A stretch of DNA of 64,000 bases from Vitreoscilla sp. (GCA_018780145.1 JADMKA010000045.1:31572-95571), one strand, 5' to 3'. Shown: positions 52,071-62,797, counted from the stretch's first letter. Numbers and translations are program-made. Notes: generated from the sequence alone by a model not told the origin.

Positions 52071-52562
52071 TCAGGCACGCTGATTCTTGCCGATTGCCGC
52101 CGTCTCGCCTTCGCCGCGAGCCGGCAGCATGCTCTGATGCTCCAGCGTGGCCTTCAGGATGATGGAGGTGCTGGTCTCGGCCAGCAGGCAGAAGCGCGAG
52201 ACCACCGCGTCGAGGTGGGCCACGTCGACCACCGCGATCTCCAGCACCCAGCTGTCTTCACCGGTCACGTTGTAGGCGGTCACGACCTCGGGCGTGGCCT
52301 GGATCAGTTTCACGATGCGGGTGTACTCGGCCCGGCCGACGCGGATCACGGCGCGGATGCCGTAGCCCAGTGCCTGCAGGTTGACCGTGGCGCGGTACCC
52401 GCTGATCACCCCCGCGGCTTCGAGCTTGCGCACCCGCTCGGTCACGGCGGGTTGCGACAGGTGCACCCGGCGGCCCAGCTCGGTCATCGAGAGCCGCGCA
52501 TCGGCCTGCAGCTCGGCCAGGATGCGGGTGTCGTAGGCATCCATCGGGAAGATCGTGTCCAT
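52071..52562 (-). CDS. Lrp/AsnC-family transcriptional regulator
   Basis: The 163-residue protein has an N-terminal helix-turn-helix (YDTRILAELQADARLSMTELGRRVHLSQPAVTERVRKLEAAGVISGY) and a C-terminal RAM domain (VVTAYNVTGEDSWVLEIAV). Length and motifs are standard. It lies 105 bases from the divergent EamA transporter gene, which it may control, since Lrp-type regulators often govern neighbouring amino acid or metabolite exporters. Confidence 0.9.
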   Translation of the reverse strand: MDTIFPMDAYDTRILAELQADARLSMTELGRRVHLSQPAVTERVRKLEAAGVISGYRATVNLQALGYGIRAVIRVGRAEYTRIVKLIQATPEVVTAYNVTGEDSWVLEIAVVDVAHLDAVVSRFCLLAETSTSIILKATLEHQSMLPARGEGETAAIGKNQRA

Positions 52563-52667
52563 GCTCAAAGCGTAGCACGCCTAAAACCAAGAAGTTCAAC
52601 GCCAACCAGGCCGATGACCTTGGATTTCCCATCGAAAGCGGCATGCCACCTGTCTTACGATTTCGCC

Positions 52668-53564
52668 ATGACGACCGCTCTCGCCACCCGCCTGCCCACC
52701 ACGGGCCGCCTGTCCCCGCTGTTGATCGCCTGCCTGGCCGCCACCTGGCTGGTCTGGGGCTCCACCTACCTGGCGATCAAGTACGCGCTGATCAGCTTCC
52801 CGCCCTACTTCCAGATGGGCACGCGCTTCCTCGTGGCCGGCGGCCTGCTGCTGGCCTGGATGCGCTGGCGCGGTGCGCCCATGCCCACCCGCGCCGAGTG
52901 GCGCAATGCGCTGATCTGCGGCACCCTGATGCTGGGTGGCGGCATGGGCGGCACCGCAGTGGCCGAAACCTCGGTCGGCTCCGGCCTGGTGGTGGCCTTC
53001 ATCGCGGTGCTGCCGCTGATGATCGCGCTGGTCAACCTCTGCTACGGCGTGCGTCCGGGGCGGCTGGAGGCCGCCGGCATCGCGGTGGGTGTGGTCGGCG
53101 TGCTGATGCTGACGCAGGGCGCGAGCTTCCAGGCCTCCACGCACGGCCTGATCGCCGTCACGGTGGCCTGTGTGAGCTGGTCGGTCGGCAGCGTGCTGAG
53201 CCAGCGCAGCCTGCCGCTGGCCCCGGGTGCCATGGGCTTTGCCAGCGAGATGCTGTGTGGCGGCGCCGTGCTGCTGGGGCTGTCGGTGCTGACCGGCGAG
53301 GCGCCGGTCTGGCCACCCGAGAGCATCGCCGTGGCCGCCTGGGTGTTCCTGGTGGTGTTCGGCTCGCTGATCGCCTTCAACGCCTACATGGTGCTGCTGG
53401 CCCAGGCGTCGGCCGGGTTGGCCTCCAGCTACGCCTTCGTCAACCCGGTGATCGCGATGCTGTTGGGCGTGGCCATCGCCGGCGAGACGGTGACCGGCTT
53501 CGAATGGTCCGCCGTGGCGGTGGTGCTGGCCGGCGTGGTGCTGCTGGTGGGCGGGCGCCGGTAG
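52668..53564 (+). CDS. EamA-family (DMT) exporter, YedA/RhaT-like
   Basis: The 298-residue protein has ten predicted membrane segments in two EamA repeats, beginning LLIACLAATWLVWGSTYLAIKYAL and repeating at VTVACVSWSVGSVLSQRSL. The WGSTYLAIKYA signature is typical of the YedA subgroup. Such proteins export amino acids or other metabolites. It is divergent from the Lrp gene and convergent with the ThDP enzyme gene, with 16 bases between stops. Confidence 0.88.
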   Translation: MTTALATRLPTTGRLSPLLIACLAATWLVWGSTYLAIKYALISFPPYFQMGTRFLVAGGLLLAWMRWRGAPMPTRAEWRNALICGTLMLGGGMGGTAVAETSVGSGLVVAFIAVLPLMIALVNLCYGVRPGRLEAAGIAVGVVGVLMLTQGASFQASTHGLIAVTVACVSWSVGSVLSQRSLPLAPGAMGFASEMLCGGAVLLGLSVLTGEAPVWPPESIAVAAWVFLVVFGSLIAFNAYMVLLAQASAGLASSYAFVNPVIAMLLGVAIAGETVTGFEWSAVAVVLAGVVLLVGGRR

Positions 53565-53580
53565 CCGCCCATCACGATAC

Positions 53581-55293
53581 TCAAGCCTGCCCAGCGAGCG
53601 CAGCGCTGCGGATGCCGCTGAGGGTGCCGCGGGTGTGGCTGACGTCCGGATCCAGCCGCAGGTGCAACAGGGTCGGGCGGCCCGAGTCGAGTGCGGCTCG
53701 CAAGGCCGGCTCGAACTGCGCGGTGCATTCGACCGTGGCGGCCTCCCACCCGTAGGCCCGGGCGAGCGCCGCGAAATCCGGGTTGGCGAGCAGGGTGCCG
53801 CTGGTGCGGCCCGGGTAGGCGCGCTCCTGGTGCATGCGGATCGTGCCGTAGCCGCCGTTGTCGACCACGATGCTGATCAGGCGCCCCGCCCCATGGGCCA
53901 TGGCGGTGGCAAGTTCCTGGCCGTTCATCAGGAAGTCGCCATCGCCGCTGAGGTTGATGGCCACACGGTGCGGCTGCACCAGGCTGGCCGCCACGGCCGC
54001 CGGCAGGCCGTAGCCCATCGAGCCTGCCGTGGGGGCCAGTTGCGTCTTGCCATGCCGCGCCAGTGCACCGTAGCGCAGGTAGCGGTGCAGCCAGCCGGCG
54101 TAGTTGCCGGCCCCGTTGGTGTAGATGGCGTCGGGCGGCGCGAGGCGTTCCAGGGTCTTCACCACCACCGCCATGTCCAGCGGCTCCACCGGTGGGTGCT
54201 CGCGGTGGGCCTCGAAGTCGGCATGGGCCGAAGCCGTCCAGGCGGCCCAGGGCACCGCGGGCGGAGCGGCCAGCGTCTCCAGGGCCTTGCCGGCGCAGGC
54301 CAGCGAGGCCTGCAGCGCCACGTCCGCCTGGTACACGCGGCCGAGCTCCTCGGCGCCCGGGTGCAGGTGGACGAGCGCCTGGCGCGGCCGAGGCGGCTCC
54401 AGCAGGGTGTAGCCGCTGGTCGTCATCTCGCCCAGGCGCACGCCGATGGCCAGCACCAGATCCGACTCGTCGCGGATGCGGCCGGCCAGTGCCGGGTCGA
54501 GGGCGATGCCCACGTCACCGGCGTACTGCGGGTGGTGGTTGTCGAACACATCCTGGTAGCGGAAGGCGCAGCCGACCGGCAGGTTCCAGTTCTCGGCGAA
54601 GCGCTGCAGGGCCAGTGCGCTGTCACGCGTCCAGCCATGCCCGCCGACGATCATGAAGGGCCGCTCGGCGGCCAGCAGGCGTTGCCGGACTTCGCGCAGC
54701 GAGCCCGGCGCGGGCCAGGCCTCGATCGGCTCGGCACGCGGCAACACCGGCGCGGCGGTCGGCGTGCCGAGCAGATCCTCCGGCAGGGCCAGAACGACCG
54801 GGCCGGGCCGGCCTTGCATCGCCACGTGAAAGGCCCGGGCGATGTATTCGGGCAGGCGGTCGGCGCTTTGCACCTCCGCCGCCCACTTGGCCATGCCCAG
54901 GGTGCCGGGCCCGAAGACCTGCCGGTAGTCCAGTTCCTGGAAGGCCTCGCGGTCGCGCTGATCAGACGCCACCTGGCCGACCAGCAGGATCAGCGGCACG
55001 CTGTCCTGGAAGGCGGTGTGCACGCCGATCGCGGCGTTGGTGGCACCCGGCCCGCGGGTGACGCAGCAGACACCCGGCCGGCCCGTCAGCCGGGCCTGCG
55101 CATCGGCCATGAAAGCCGCCCCACCCTCCTGCCGGCACGTGATGAAGCGGATGTGCGCGCGGTGCTCGTGGAAGCCGTCAAGCACCGCGAGATAGCTCTC
55201 GCCGGGCACTCCGAAGACGGTGTCGACGCCCTGGGCGATGAGCGCCTCGACGAGGGCATGCCCGGCCGGGCGCGGCGGCGTTGAACTCGACAT
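53581..55293 (-). CDS. Thiamine-diphosphate-dependent enzyme (acetolactate synthase/decarboxylase-like)
   Basis: The 570-residue protein has the three-domain ThDP fold: an N-terminal domain with [18 protein letters not shown] and catalytic-type Glu in [14 protein letters not shown], a central domain, and the ThDP-Mg motif [16 protein letters not shown] ending [10 protein letters not shown]. It is not an obvious biosynthetic IlvB, since no ilvN follows. It lies 39 bases downstream of the MFS transporter gene and is likely cotranscribed with it. The substrate cannot be deduced. Confidence 0.82.
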   Translation of the reverse strand: MSSSTPPRPAGHALVEALIAQGVDTVFGVPGESYLAVLDGFHEHRAHIRFITCRQEGGAAFMADAQARLTGRPGVCCVTRGPGATNAAIGVHTAFQDSVPLILLVGQVASDQRDREAFQELDYRQVFGPGTLGMAKWAAEVQSADRLPEYIARAFHVAMQGRPGPVVLALPEDLLGTPTAAPVLPRAEPIEAWPAPGSLREVRQRLLAAERPFMIVGGHGWTRDSALALQRFAENWNLPVGCAFRYQDVFDNHHPQYAGDVGIALDPALAGRIRDESDLVLAIGVRLGEMTTSGYTLLEPPRPRQALVHLHPGAEELGRVYQADVALQASLACAGKALETLAAPPAVPWAAWTASAHADFEAHREHPPVEPLDMAVVVKTLERLAPPDAIYTNGAGNYAGWLHRYLRYGALARHGKTQLAPTAGSMGYGLPAAVAASLVQPHRVAINLSGDGDFLMNGQELATAMAHGAGRLISIVVDNGGYGTIRMHQERAYPGRTSGTLLANPDFAALARAYGWEAATVECTAQFEPALRAALDSGRPTLLHLRLDPDVSHTRGTLSGIRSAALAGQA

Positions 55294-55332
55294 GCGCGCC
55301 ACTGTAGCGCGCGCCGGCCGGGCTGCAGCCTG

Positions 55333-56574
55333 TCAGGTGCTGCGCCGCACCCAGCCCACCAGGCTGGCCGCCAGGATGCCCAGCACCAGCGCCAACGCCG
55401 ACCCCAGGAAGACCGCGTTCGGCGAGCCCCGGTCCATCAGCGCGCCGAAGATGGGCGCGGCCAGCGCGAAACCCACGTCCAGCCCCGAATACACGGTGCC
55501 GTAAACCCGGCCGGTGGCCCCCGGCGGGGCGGCACGCTTGATGAGCATGTCGCGCGAAGGCCCGGCGATGCCGGTGCCGAAGCCGGCCAGTGCCGCCACG
55601 CCCGCCGTGGCCAGGCCGGGCAACCAACCCGAGCCAGCGAGCAGCAGCAGCAGGGCAGAGCCCGCCATCGCGAAGCCGATGTTGCGTTCCAGCGAGCCCG
55701 ACCGGGCCACCAGGAAGCCACCGACCACCATGCCCACCGCACCACACAGCATGTAGCCGGTGACGACGAATGCCGTGATGGTGGCCGGCAACCCGAACAT
55801 CGCCTGCAGCGCCGGGCTGGCGAAGCTCTGGATGGCGCTCAGCGCGGCGGTGGTGAAGAAGAAGAACGAGAAGCACAGCCACACCGAGGGCAGCCGCAGG
55901 AAGGCCATCGGGTGCTCGGGCTTCGCTGTGGTGGCGGCTGTCCCGGCACGCTCGTGCGACCAACTGCCCTGCCGGTCGTCGATCGCGTCGCGGTTCAACG
56001 CCAGCAGCAGGATGACCGCCAGAGCCACCAGCGCGCATCCCACGTAGGCCATGCGCCAGTTGCCGGTCACCTCGGCGATGCCGATCGAGAACACAGGCGC
56101 CAGCGCCCACCCCAGGTTGCCCGAAATGCCGTGCACCGAGAAGGCGTGCCCCAGGCGTGGTGCGGAAACCCGCTTGTTGAGGATCGTGAAATCCACCGGG
56201 TGGAAGGGCGAGTTGCCCAGGCCGGCCAATGCCGCCGCCAGCATCAGGCCGCCAAAGCCCTGCGCCACGGAAGCCGCGAGCGCCGCTGCCATGAAACACC
56301 CCAGGGCCACGAACAGCACCGGCCGCGCGCCGGTGCGGTCGACCAGGAAGCCGGCCAGCGCCTGGCCGATGCCGGAAATCACGAAGAAGGTGGTGACCAG
56401 CAGGCCGAGCTCGGAGTAGCTCAGGCCGAACTCCCGGATGAAGACCGGGAACAGCGGCGGCAACAGCATGTGGAAAAAGTGCGAGCAGCCGTGCGCCAGG
56501 CCGATCAGGCCGATGGTGGCGAAGTCGCGGCGCGCCGACCCGGAGGCGTCAGCGGTCATCGTGGCGGTGTTCAT
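55333..56574 (-). CDS. MFS transporter, fosmidomycin-resistance (Fsr)-like
   Basis: The 413-residue protein has twelve predicted membrane segments, with the first half reading IGLIGLAHGCSHFFHMLLPPLFPVFIREFGLSYSELGLL, a pattern typical of Fsr-like exporters. A cytoplasmic loop with DDRQGSW lies in the middle and LVDRTGARPVLF is the MFS loop 2-3 motif. It forms a unit with the ThDP enzyme and faces a divergent AraC gene that probably controls it. Confidence 0.87.
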   Translation of the reverse strand: MNTATMTADASGSARRDFATIGLIGLAHGCSHFFHMLLPPLFPVFIREFGLSYSELGLLVTTFFVISGIGQALAGFLVDRTGARPVLFVALGCFMAAALAASVAQGFGGLMLAAALAGLGNSPFHPVDFTILNKRVSAPRLGHAFSVHGISGNLGWALAPVFSIGIAEVTGNWRMAYVGCALVALAVILLLALNRDAIDDRQGSWSHERAGTAATTAKPEHPMAFLRLPSVWLCFSFFFFTTAALSAIQSFASPALQAMFGLPATITAFVVTGYMLCGAVGMVVGGFLVARSGSLERNIGFAMAGSALLLLLAGSGWLPGLATAGVAALAGFGTGIAGPSRDMLIKRAAPPGATGRVYGTVYSGLDVGFALAAPIFGALMDRGSPNAVFLGSALALVLGILAASLVGWVRRST

Positions 56575-56644
56575 GGGCCCACTGTAGGCACGCCAGGTGC
56601 GTCAGGGTTACGATAGCTCGCCAACTCCTGTCGAATTTCAGCCA

Positions 56645-57478
56645 ATGCAGCCTCGCCGCGCCAGCCTGCCGCCTCTGGATCCCTTGCGCTACGCCCCCAG
56701 CCCCGAGCGGCCGGTGCGCGGCAAGGCGCGCTTGATGGCGCACCAGATGGACATCCAGCCGCACCGGCATGATTGGGCACAGCTGGTGTTCTCGGTCACC
56801 GGCGCGGTACGCGTCTCGGCCCAGGGAGAGACCGCCGGAAGCACCTACCTCGTGCCGCCGTCGCGCGCGGTGTGGATCCCACCGAACGTGGTGCACGCGG
56901 TCACGGCTGTCGAGCAGGCCGATCTGCGCACGCTGTACCTGCACGAGTCGACGGCCACCGCGCTCGGGCCGGGTGGTGCCTGGTCAGGCTGCCGCGTGCT
57001 GGAGGTGTCGCCGCTGTTGAGGGAACTGGTGCTGCAGCTGGCGGTGGATCCGGACACCCTGCCGCCCAGCCCGGGCGACCAGGCCCGCGAGCGCACGATC
57101 TGCAGCCTGATCCTGGATGAGTTGCGCCGCGCCCGCAGCCTGCAGCTCGGCCTGCCGATGCCGAGCCCGGGTCGGTTGCGGCGCCTGTGCGAGGCCATGC
57201 TGGACCAGCCCCTGCGCCACGCGGACATCGACGGCTGGGCCGCCGAGGCGGCCACCAGCGCCCGCACGCTGTCGCGCTGGTTCCGCGACGAGCTCGGCAC
57301 CAGCTACGGGCAATGGCGCCAGCAACTGCTGCTCGCGCAGGCGTTGTCGATGGCGGCACGCAAGCAGCCGATGCGGCTGATCGCCGCCGAGCTGGGCTAC
57401 GCCAGCCCCAGCGCCTTCAGCGCCATGGTCACCCGCGCGGTCGGCATGCCGCCGAGCCGGTTCTTCGCCGAGGCATGA
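56645..57478 (+). CDS. AraC-family regulator with cupin sensor domain
   Basis: The 277-residue protein has an N-terminal AraC cupin-type binding domain (MDIQPHRHDWAQLVFSVTGAVRV and VPPSRAVWIPPNVVHAV) and a C-terminal pair of helix-turn-helices (LDQPLRHADIDGWAAEAATSARTLSRWFRDELGTSYGQWRQQ, then RLIAAELGYASPSAFSAMVTRAVGMPPSRFF). It is divergent from the MFS gene with 70 bases between start codons, the usual layout for a local regulator of an exporter. Confidence 0.9.
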   Translation: MQPRRASLPPLDPLRYAPSPERPVRGKARLMAHQMDIQPHRHDWAQLVFSVTGAVRVSAQGETAGSTYLVPPSRAVWIPPNVVHAVTAVEQADLRTLYLHESTATALGPGGAWSGCRVLEVSPLLRELVLQLAVDPDTLPPSPGDQARERTICSLILDELRRARSLQLGLPMPSPGRLRRLCEAMLDQPLRHADIDGWAAEAATSARTLSRWFRDELGTSYGQWRQQLLLAQALSMAARKQPMRLIAAELGYASPSAFSAMVTRAVGMPPSRFFAEA

Positions 57479-57522
57479 CCCCGGTGGCGGTGGCCACGGC
57501 GCCCCGAACCTAGAATTCAGAC

Positions 57523-58635
57523 ATGACCGAAGCCGTCTACGACTACACCCGCCAGGACGCCACCGGGGCCAGCTGCACCGTGCAGGCCTGGGCCAAGGTG
57601 CCCACGCCACTGACACCCGCCCAACGGGCTGACCTGAAAGCGCGCGCCGCGGCGCTGCTGAAGGCGAAGAATGCCGTGCTCGTCGCCCACTACTACGTGG
57701 ACGGCGATCTGCAGGACCTGGCGCTGGAGACCGGCGGCTGCGTGGCCGATTCGCTGGAGATGGCCCGCTTCGGCCGCGATCATGCCAGCCAGACTCTGGT
57801 GGTGGCCGGCGTGCGCTTCATGGGCGAATCGGCCAAGATCCTGTCGCCCGGCAAACGGGTGCTGATGCCCGACCTGGACGCCACCTGCTCGCTGGACCTG
57901 GGCTGCCCGCCGGATGACTTTGCCGCCTTCTGCGACGCCCACCCGGACCGCCAGGTCGTCGTCTACGCCAACACCAGCGCCGCCGTGAAGGCGCGTGCCG
58001 ACTGGATGGTGACCAGCTCCTGTGCGCTGGCCATCGTGCAACACCTGAAGGACCAGGGCCAGAAGGTGCTCTGGGCGCCTGACAAGCACCTGGGCCGCTA
58101 CATCCAGCAGCAGACCGGTGCCGACATGCTGTTGTGGAACGGTGCCTGCATCGTGCACGACGAGTTCCGAGCCCTCGAACTGGAGTTGCTGAAGGCCGAA
58201 CACCCTGAGGCGATGGTGCTGGTGCACCCCGAGTCGCCCGAGGCCGTCGTGGCGCTGGCCGACGTGGTGGGCTCGACCTCGCAGATGCTGAAGGCGGTGG
58301 TCGACGGCGCGGCCAAGGAGTACATCGTCGCCACCGACAACCTGCTGATGCACCGCATGCGCCAGCTGGCGCCGGGCAAGACTTTGATCGAAGCCCCCAC
58401 CGCGGGCAACTCGGCCACCTGCAAGAGCTGCGCGCACTGCCCCTGGATGGCCATGAACGCATTGCAAGGCGTGATCGACTGCCTGGAGCAGGGCAGCGGC
58501 GAGATCCTGGTCGACCCCGCGGTGGGCCGCAATGCGGTGCGCTGCATCGACCGCATGCTGGCCTTCGTGGCCGCCAACCCCGGCGCCCTGGCCCCGCGCG
58601 TGCAAGGCCTGGTGCGCGGCATCGGCGCCGCCTGA
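57523..58635 (+). CDS. nadA: Quinolinate synthase A
   Basis: NadA condenses iminoaspartate with dihydroxyacetone phosphate to quinolinate using a [4Fe-4S] cluster. The 370-residue protein has the repeated three-domain structure and cluster-binding cysteines in [21 protein letters not shown] and [14 protein letters not shown]. Other marks are [14 protein letters not shown] and VGSTSQM. It is followed after 14 bases by nadC; the third gene of the pathway, nadB, is nearby on the other strand. Confidence 0.96.
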   Translation: MTEAVYDYTRQDATGASCTVQAWAKVPTPLTPAQRADLKARAAALLKAKNAVLVAHYYVDGDLQDLALETGGCVADSLEMARFGRDHASQTLVVAGVRFMGESAKILSPGKRVLMPDLDATCSLDLGCPPDDFAAFCDAHPDRQVVVYANTSAAVKARADWMVTSSCALAIVQHLKDQGQKVLWAPDKHLGRYIQQQTGADMLLWNGACIVHDEFRALELELLKAEHPEAMVLVHPESPEAVVALADVVGSTSQMLKAVVDGAAKEYIVATDNLLMHRMRQLAPGKTLIEAPTAGNSATCKSCAHCPWMAMNALQGVIDCLEQGSGEILVDPAVGRNAVRCIDRMLAFVAANPGALAPRVQGLVRGIGAA

Positions 58636-58649
58636 ACCCACGATTCCCC

Positions 58650-59522
58650 ATGTTCGACCACGACGAAACGCTGGACGAGGCGCGGGCGCGCAACGTCCGT
58701 GATGCCCTCTTCGAAGACATCGGCCGTGCCGACTGGACCGGCCTGCTGGTGCCCGCTGGCCGGCGCGTGCAGGCCCGGGTGGTGGTGCGCGAGGCCGCCG
58801 TGCTGTGCGGCCGCGACTGGTTCGACGCCTGTGTTCACGCGCTGGACCCGGCCGCCCGCATCACCTGGCACCACGCCGAGGGTGCCGCGATGGTCGCCGA
58901 CACGCCCGTCTGCGCAATCGAGGCCGATGCCCGCGCCCTGCTCTCCGCCGAACGGCCCGCGCTGAATTTCCTGCAGTTGCTGTCGGCCACGGCCACCGTC
59001 ACCCGACAGCATGTCGAGGCCATCGAGGGCGCCTCGCCCAACCCGCGCGGTTGCGCCGTGCTGGACACCCGCAAGACCCTTCCCGGCCTGCGCCAGGCGC
59101 AGAAGTACGCGGTGCGCGTGGGCGGCGGCCAGAATCAGCGGCTGGCGTTGTGGCACGGGATCCTGATCAAGGAGAACCACATCGCGGCGGCCGGCGGCAT
59201 CGGCCCGGTGTTGCGCCATGCCAGGGAGTTGGATGCGGGCGTGGACATCCAGATCGAGGTCGAGTCCCTGGCGCAATTGCAGGAGGCCCTGGCGCACGGC
59301 GCCACCAGCGTGCTGCTGGACAACTTCACGCCGGCGCTGATGCGCGAGGCGGTGGTGCTGACCGGCGGACGAGCGCTGCTGGAGGCCTCCGGCGGCATCA
59401 CGCTGGCCGGGCTGCGCGAGATCGCCGCCACCGGCGTGGACCGCATCTCCATCGGCAAGCTGACCAAGGATGTGACCGCCACCGACTACTCGATGCGCGT
59501 GCTGGACCGGCTTCAGGCCTGA
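58650..59522 (+). CDS. nadC: Quinolinate phosphoribosyltransferase
   Basis: NadC converts quinolinate and PRPP to nicotinate mononucleotide. The 290-residue protein contains VLCGRDWFDACVHALDP, FLQLLSATATVTRQHVEAI, DTRKTLPGLRQAQKYAVRVGGGQNQR and LIKENHIAAAGG, all typical of the type II phosphoribosyltransferase fold, and ends with GGITLAGLREIAATGVDRISIGKLT. It is cotranscribed with nadA. Confidence 0.96.
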   Translation: MFDHDETLDEARARNVRDALFEDIGRADWTGLLVPAGRRVQARVVVREAAVLCGRDWFDACVHALDPAARITWHHAEGAAMVADTPVCAIEADARALLSAERPALNFLQLLSATATVTRQHVEAIEGASPNPRGCAVLDTRKTLPGLRQAQKYAVRVGGGQNQRLALWHGILIKENHIAAAGGIGPVLRHARELDAGVDIQIEVESLAQLQEALAHGATSVLLDNFTPALMREAVVLTGGRALLEASGGITLAGLREIAATGVDRISIGKLTKDVTATDYSMRVLDRLQA

Positions 59523-59575
59523 AAAGTCACGCAATTTGGTGGTTCGGTCCAGGTCGGCCGCGCGACACTGGCGGC

Positions 59576-59860
59576 ATGGACACCGCATCGATACACAACT
59601 TCTATGAGAAGGCCGTGTTCACCGCCGTGCAGGAGCAGGCGGTGCACTTCCCACACATTGAAGGCAACGGCGACGTGCTGGCCGACATCGCCTGTGTGGC
59701 GTTGAACCGCCTGCCGCCTCGCTACATCCGCCACGACGTGGATTTCGCATTCTTCCAGACCGAGCACGAGCGTGCGGAATCCGAGCGCGCCGTGCTGGAA
59801 GCGGTGGAGTTCGCGTTCGGTTTCGTGCAAGCGCGCAACGCGATGCGCGCGCGGCGCTGA
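59576..59860 (+). CDS. ComFB-family small protein
   Basis: The 94-residue protein matches the late-competence ComFB family: IHNFYEKAVFTAVQE at the start, ADIACVALNRLPPRYIRHDVDFAFF in the middle with the conserved NRLPPRYI, and a helical C-terminus. Related small proteins bind cyclic dinucleotides in cyanobacteria. It lies 53 bases after nadC and 13 bases from the convergent HD-GYP-like gene, a pairing that suggests c-di-GMP signalling rather than NAD metabolism. Confidence 0.83.
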   Translation: MDTASIHNFYEKAVFTAVQEQAVHFPHIEGNGDVLADIACVALNRLPPRYIRHDVDFAFFQTEHERAESERAVLEAVEFAFGFVQARNAMRARR

Positions 59861-59873
59861 GACCTCGGCCCGC

Positions 59874-61046
59874 TCAGGCCTGCATCAGGCCGTAGACGCG
59901 CTCGGGCAACACCCGCGGCAGCCCCTTTCGATCGGAGGGCACGGCGCCCGTGATGGCGAACTCGGGCTTCGAGGTGTCGCGCACCACGGTGCCGGGGACC
60001 GGCTTGCCATCCACGTTCGTGATGCTGGCCACCACCGGCGTGGTGGCCGACGGGCCGCGGCGGGTGACCACGGCGATCTCGCCATTCTTCAGCTGCACCA
60101 GATCCCCAGGGGGGTACAGGCCCAGCGCCTTGATCATGCCGGTGGCCAGCGGGCCGCCCTGCTCTTCCTGGAACAATTGCCGCGCGGCGGCCTGGATCGG
60201 CAACGACGCCCGGATGGCCCGCGGGCTGATCTTGGCGGTGAACACATCGACAATCCGCAAGGCATGCGCCATCTCGCTGCCGCCCTGGAGCCGGTGCGGG
60301 TAGCCTGTGCCGTCGCGCCGTTCGTGATGCTCCCTGACAGCGGTCAGCCAGTCCGCGTCCTGCACGCCTGCCGCCTGCAGCAGCGTGGCCGATGCGTCCG
60401 GGTGGGCTTGGATGGTCTGTCGCTGCCGGGTCGTGGGTGGATCCTTCTGGACCGCCATCTGCGCCTGCAGTTCAAGGATGGAGACGTTCATCGTCAGTGC
60501 GCCCATCACCAGGCTCAGGGTGCGTCCCTCGTCCCAGGCCAGTTGGCGAGCCAGCAGCACCGCCACGGTGGCGCTGTGCAGCGCGTGGGTCAGTGAATAG
60601 AGCGCGAAACGCGGCTCGTTGTGGCGAATGGTCATGAACAGGGCCACGTCCAGGTCGCGGTCGATCTGTGCGATCACCTGTTTGCCCAACGCCAGCAGTT
60701 CGGGCTCGCACTGGAAGCCACCCAGCACCTTGCGCAGCAAGGCGTCGAGCTCCCAGACCAGTTTCTCCCAGCGGTCGAACAGCGACGGCTGCCGGTAGGT
60801 CGACATGACCTGCTCTCCGCCCCCCGTGGCCTGTGCCTGACGCTCGCGCTTGACGGCACTGGCCTCGTCGCTGTCGACCCAGGCCCCGCGGGCGAACAGC
60901 ATCTCCATCTGCGTTTCGCTGACGATCACCTGCCCCGACGCGAGCAGCCGGCGGCCGAACTCGTCGTGCACATGAAAGGGCAAAGGGCGGCCGACGGCCA
61001 CCAACTCGCGAACGCTGGACAGTGGCGTGCGCTTGGCATCACTCAT
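59874..61046 (-). CDS. Degenerate HD-GYP-domain protein
   Basis: The 390-residue protein has an N-terminal extension of about 140 residues and an HD-GYP-like helical domain. The C-terminal motif HHERRDGTGYP is intact at residues 240-250, but the HD pair normally found in xxLHDIGK is replaced by ALTMNVS at about 183-189. The later VADxYDAL segment is altered to VDVFTAKIS. It therefore probably cannot hydrolyse c-di-GMP and may bind it as a receptor. No receiver or GGDEF domain is present. Confidence 0.8.
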   Translation of the reverse strand: MSDAKRTPLSSVRELVAVGRPLPFHVHDEFGRRLLASGQVIVSETQMEMLFARGAWVDSDEASAVKRERQAQATGGGEQVMSTYRQPSLFDRWEKLVWELDALLRKVLGGFQCEPELLALGKQVIAQIDRDLDVALFMTIRHNEPRFALYSLTHALHSATVAVLLARQLAWDEGRTLSLVMGALTMNVSILELQAQMAVQKDPPTTRQRQTIQAHPDASATLLQAAGVQDADWLTAVREHHERRDGTGYPHRLQGGSEMAHALRIVDVFTAKISPRAIRASLPIQAAARQLFQEEQGGPLATGMIKALGLYPPGDLVQLKNGEIAVVTRRGPSATTPVVASITNVDGKPVPGTVVRDTSKPEFAITGAVPSDRKGLPRVLPERVYGLMQA

Positions 61047-61132
61047 GATTGCCGATCAAGGCCCGAACGACCGAGCCCATCGGCTGAGGGTGTAACCGAT
61101 CCCCGGGGATCCGGCAATCCGGTTCAACAGCG

Positions 61133-62797
61133 TCAAGCGCTGCGTGCCCGGCGCGTCAGCACGGTGGGAAAGCTGACCGGCAGGGTGTGCGGGAAATCGC
61201 GGCTGAAGTGCAGGCCCCGGCTCTCGTGGCGCTTGAGCGCCGACCGCACGATCAGCTCGGCACAGCCGACCAGGTTGCGCAGCTCCAGCAGATCGCGCGT
61301 GACGCGGAAGTTGGCGTAGTAGTCGTCGATCTCGGTGCGCAGCAGCTTGATGCGGTGCAGCGCCCGCTCGAGCCGCTTGGTGGTGCGCACGATGCCGACA
61401 TAGTTCCACATCAGAAGACGCAGTTCGTCCCAGTTGTGGGAAATCACCACCTGCTCGTCTGCGCTCTCGACCAGGCTCTCGTCCCAGGCCGGCACCGGTG
61501 GTGTCGCGACCGAGGTGCCCGCCAGGATGGCCTCGGCACAGGTGCGGCCGATCACCACGCACTCGAGCAGCGAATTGCTGGCCAGGCGGTTGGCACCGTG
61601 CAGGCCGGTGTAGGTGGCTTCGCCCACGGCGTACAGGCCGGCGAGATCCGCCCGGCCGGACAGATCGGTCGCCACACCACCACAGGTGTAGTGCGCGGCC
61701 GGCACCACCGGGATCGGTTGCCGGGCGATGTCGATGCCCAGCGACAGGCAGCGCGCATGGATGGTCGGGAAATGCTCCTTCAGGAACGCCTCGCCCAGAT
61801 GGGTGGCGTCCAGCCACACATGATCGACGCCGTGCTTCTTCATCTCGAAGTCGATCGCCCGGGCCACGATGTCGCGCGGGGCCAACTCGGCACGTTCGTC
61901 ATGGGCCGGCATGAAGCGGGTACCCCAGGGTGCGCCGGGTTGGCCGTTCGGCAGCTTGAGCACCGCGCCCTCGCCGCGCAAGGCCTCGGTGATCAGGAAG
62001 CTGCGCTCTTGCGGGTGGTACAGGCAGGTCGGGTGGAACTGGATGAACTCCATGTTCGCCACGCGGCAGCCCGCGCGCCACGCCATGGCGATGCCGTCGC
62101 CGGTGGCGGTGTCGGGATTGGTGGTGTAGCGATAGACCTTGCCGACACCGCCGGTGGCCAGCACCACTGCGCGGGCCGGCAGCGTCTCGACGCGTTGCTG
62201 GTCGATGTCCAGGGCATAGACGCCATAACAATGCGGTGACGGATCTTCGCGCTTCAGGTGCCGCGAGGTGATCAGATCCACCGCCATCCAGCGTTCGAGC
62301 AGGGTGACGTTCGGGTTCGCCTTGGCCTGCGTCAGCAGAGCCTCGTGGATCGCCTTGCCGGTGGCATCTGCCGCATGGGCGATGCGGCGCACCGCATGGC
62401 CGCCCTCGCGGGTGAGGTGCAGGCCGAGCGGGCCGGTGGGATCCGGCGAGAACGGCACCCCCTGTGCGACCAGCCACTCGATGGCCTCGGCACTGTGCTC
62501 GGCGATGAAGCGGGCGGCCTGCTCGTCGACCAGGCCGGCACCGGCATCCTGCGTGTCGCGCACGTGGGATTCGACGCTGTCGTCCGTGCCCAGCACGCCG
62601 ACGATGCCCCCTTGGGCCCAGGCCGTGGCGCCTTCGCCCAGGCTGCGTTTGGCCAGCACGGTGACACGTTGGCCCAGCGACGCCAGATGCAGGGCCACCG
62701 TCAAGCCGGCCAACCCGGCGCCCACCACAACCACGGGAGGTGCGCCCGCCGGATCAACTTGCTGCATAGCGTCCAAAGGCCCGAGGGCCACCGTCAC
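61133..62797 (-). CDS. nadB: L-aspartate oxidase
   Basis: NadB oxidises L-aspartate to iminoaspartate with FAD. The 554-residue protein has the dinucleotide fold [18 protein letters not shown] near the N-terminus, the succinate-dehydrogenase-like segment [42 protein letters not shown], and [44 protein letters not shown]. The start is a GTG at 62797 just before AT-rich upstream sequence. It is encoded opposite to nadA and nadC, 86 bases after the HD-GYP-like gene start on the same strand. Confidence 0.95.
   Translation of the reverse strand: MTVALGPLDAMQQVDPAGAPPVVVVGAGLAGLTVALHLASLGQRVTVLAKRSLGEGATAWAQGGIVGVLGTDDSVESHVRDTQDAGAGLVDEQAARFIAEHSAEAIEWLVAQGVPFSPDPTGPLGLHLTREGGHAVRRIAHAADATGKAIHEALLTQAKANPNVTLLERWMAVDLITSRHLKREDPSPHCYGVYALDIDQQRVETLPARAVVLATGGVGKVYRYTTNPDTATGDGIAMAWRAGCRVANMEFIQFHPTCLYHPQERSFLITEALRGEGAVLKLPNGQPGAPWGTRFMPAHDERAELAPRDIVARAIDFEMKKHGVDHVWLDATHLGEAFLKEHFPTIHARCLSLGIDIARQPIPVVPAAHYTCGGVATDLSGRADLAGLYAVGEATYTGLHGANRLASNSLLECVVIGRTCAEAILAGTSVATPPVPAWDESLVESADEQVVISHNWDELRLLMWNYVGIVRTTKRLERALHRIKLLRTEIDDYYANFRVTRDLLELRNLVGCAELIVRSALKRHESRGLHFSRDFPHTLPVSFPTVLTRRARSA

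Noticed and set aside
61098..61111. GATCCCCGGGGATC palindrome as nadB terminator
   Set aside because: It has no loop and no U tract, and it could equally be a chance palindrome in GC-rich sequence.
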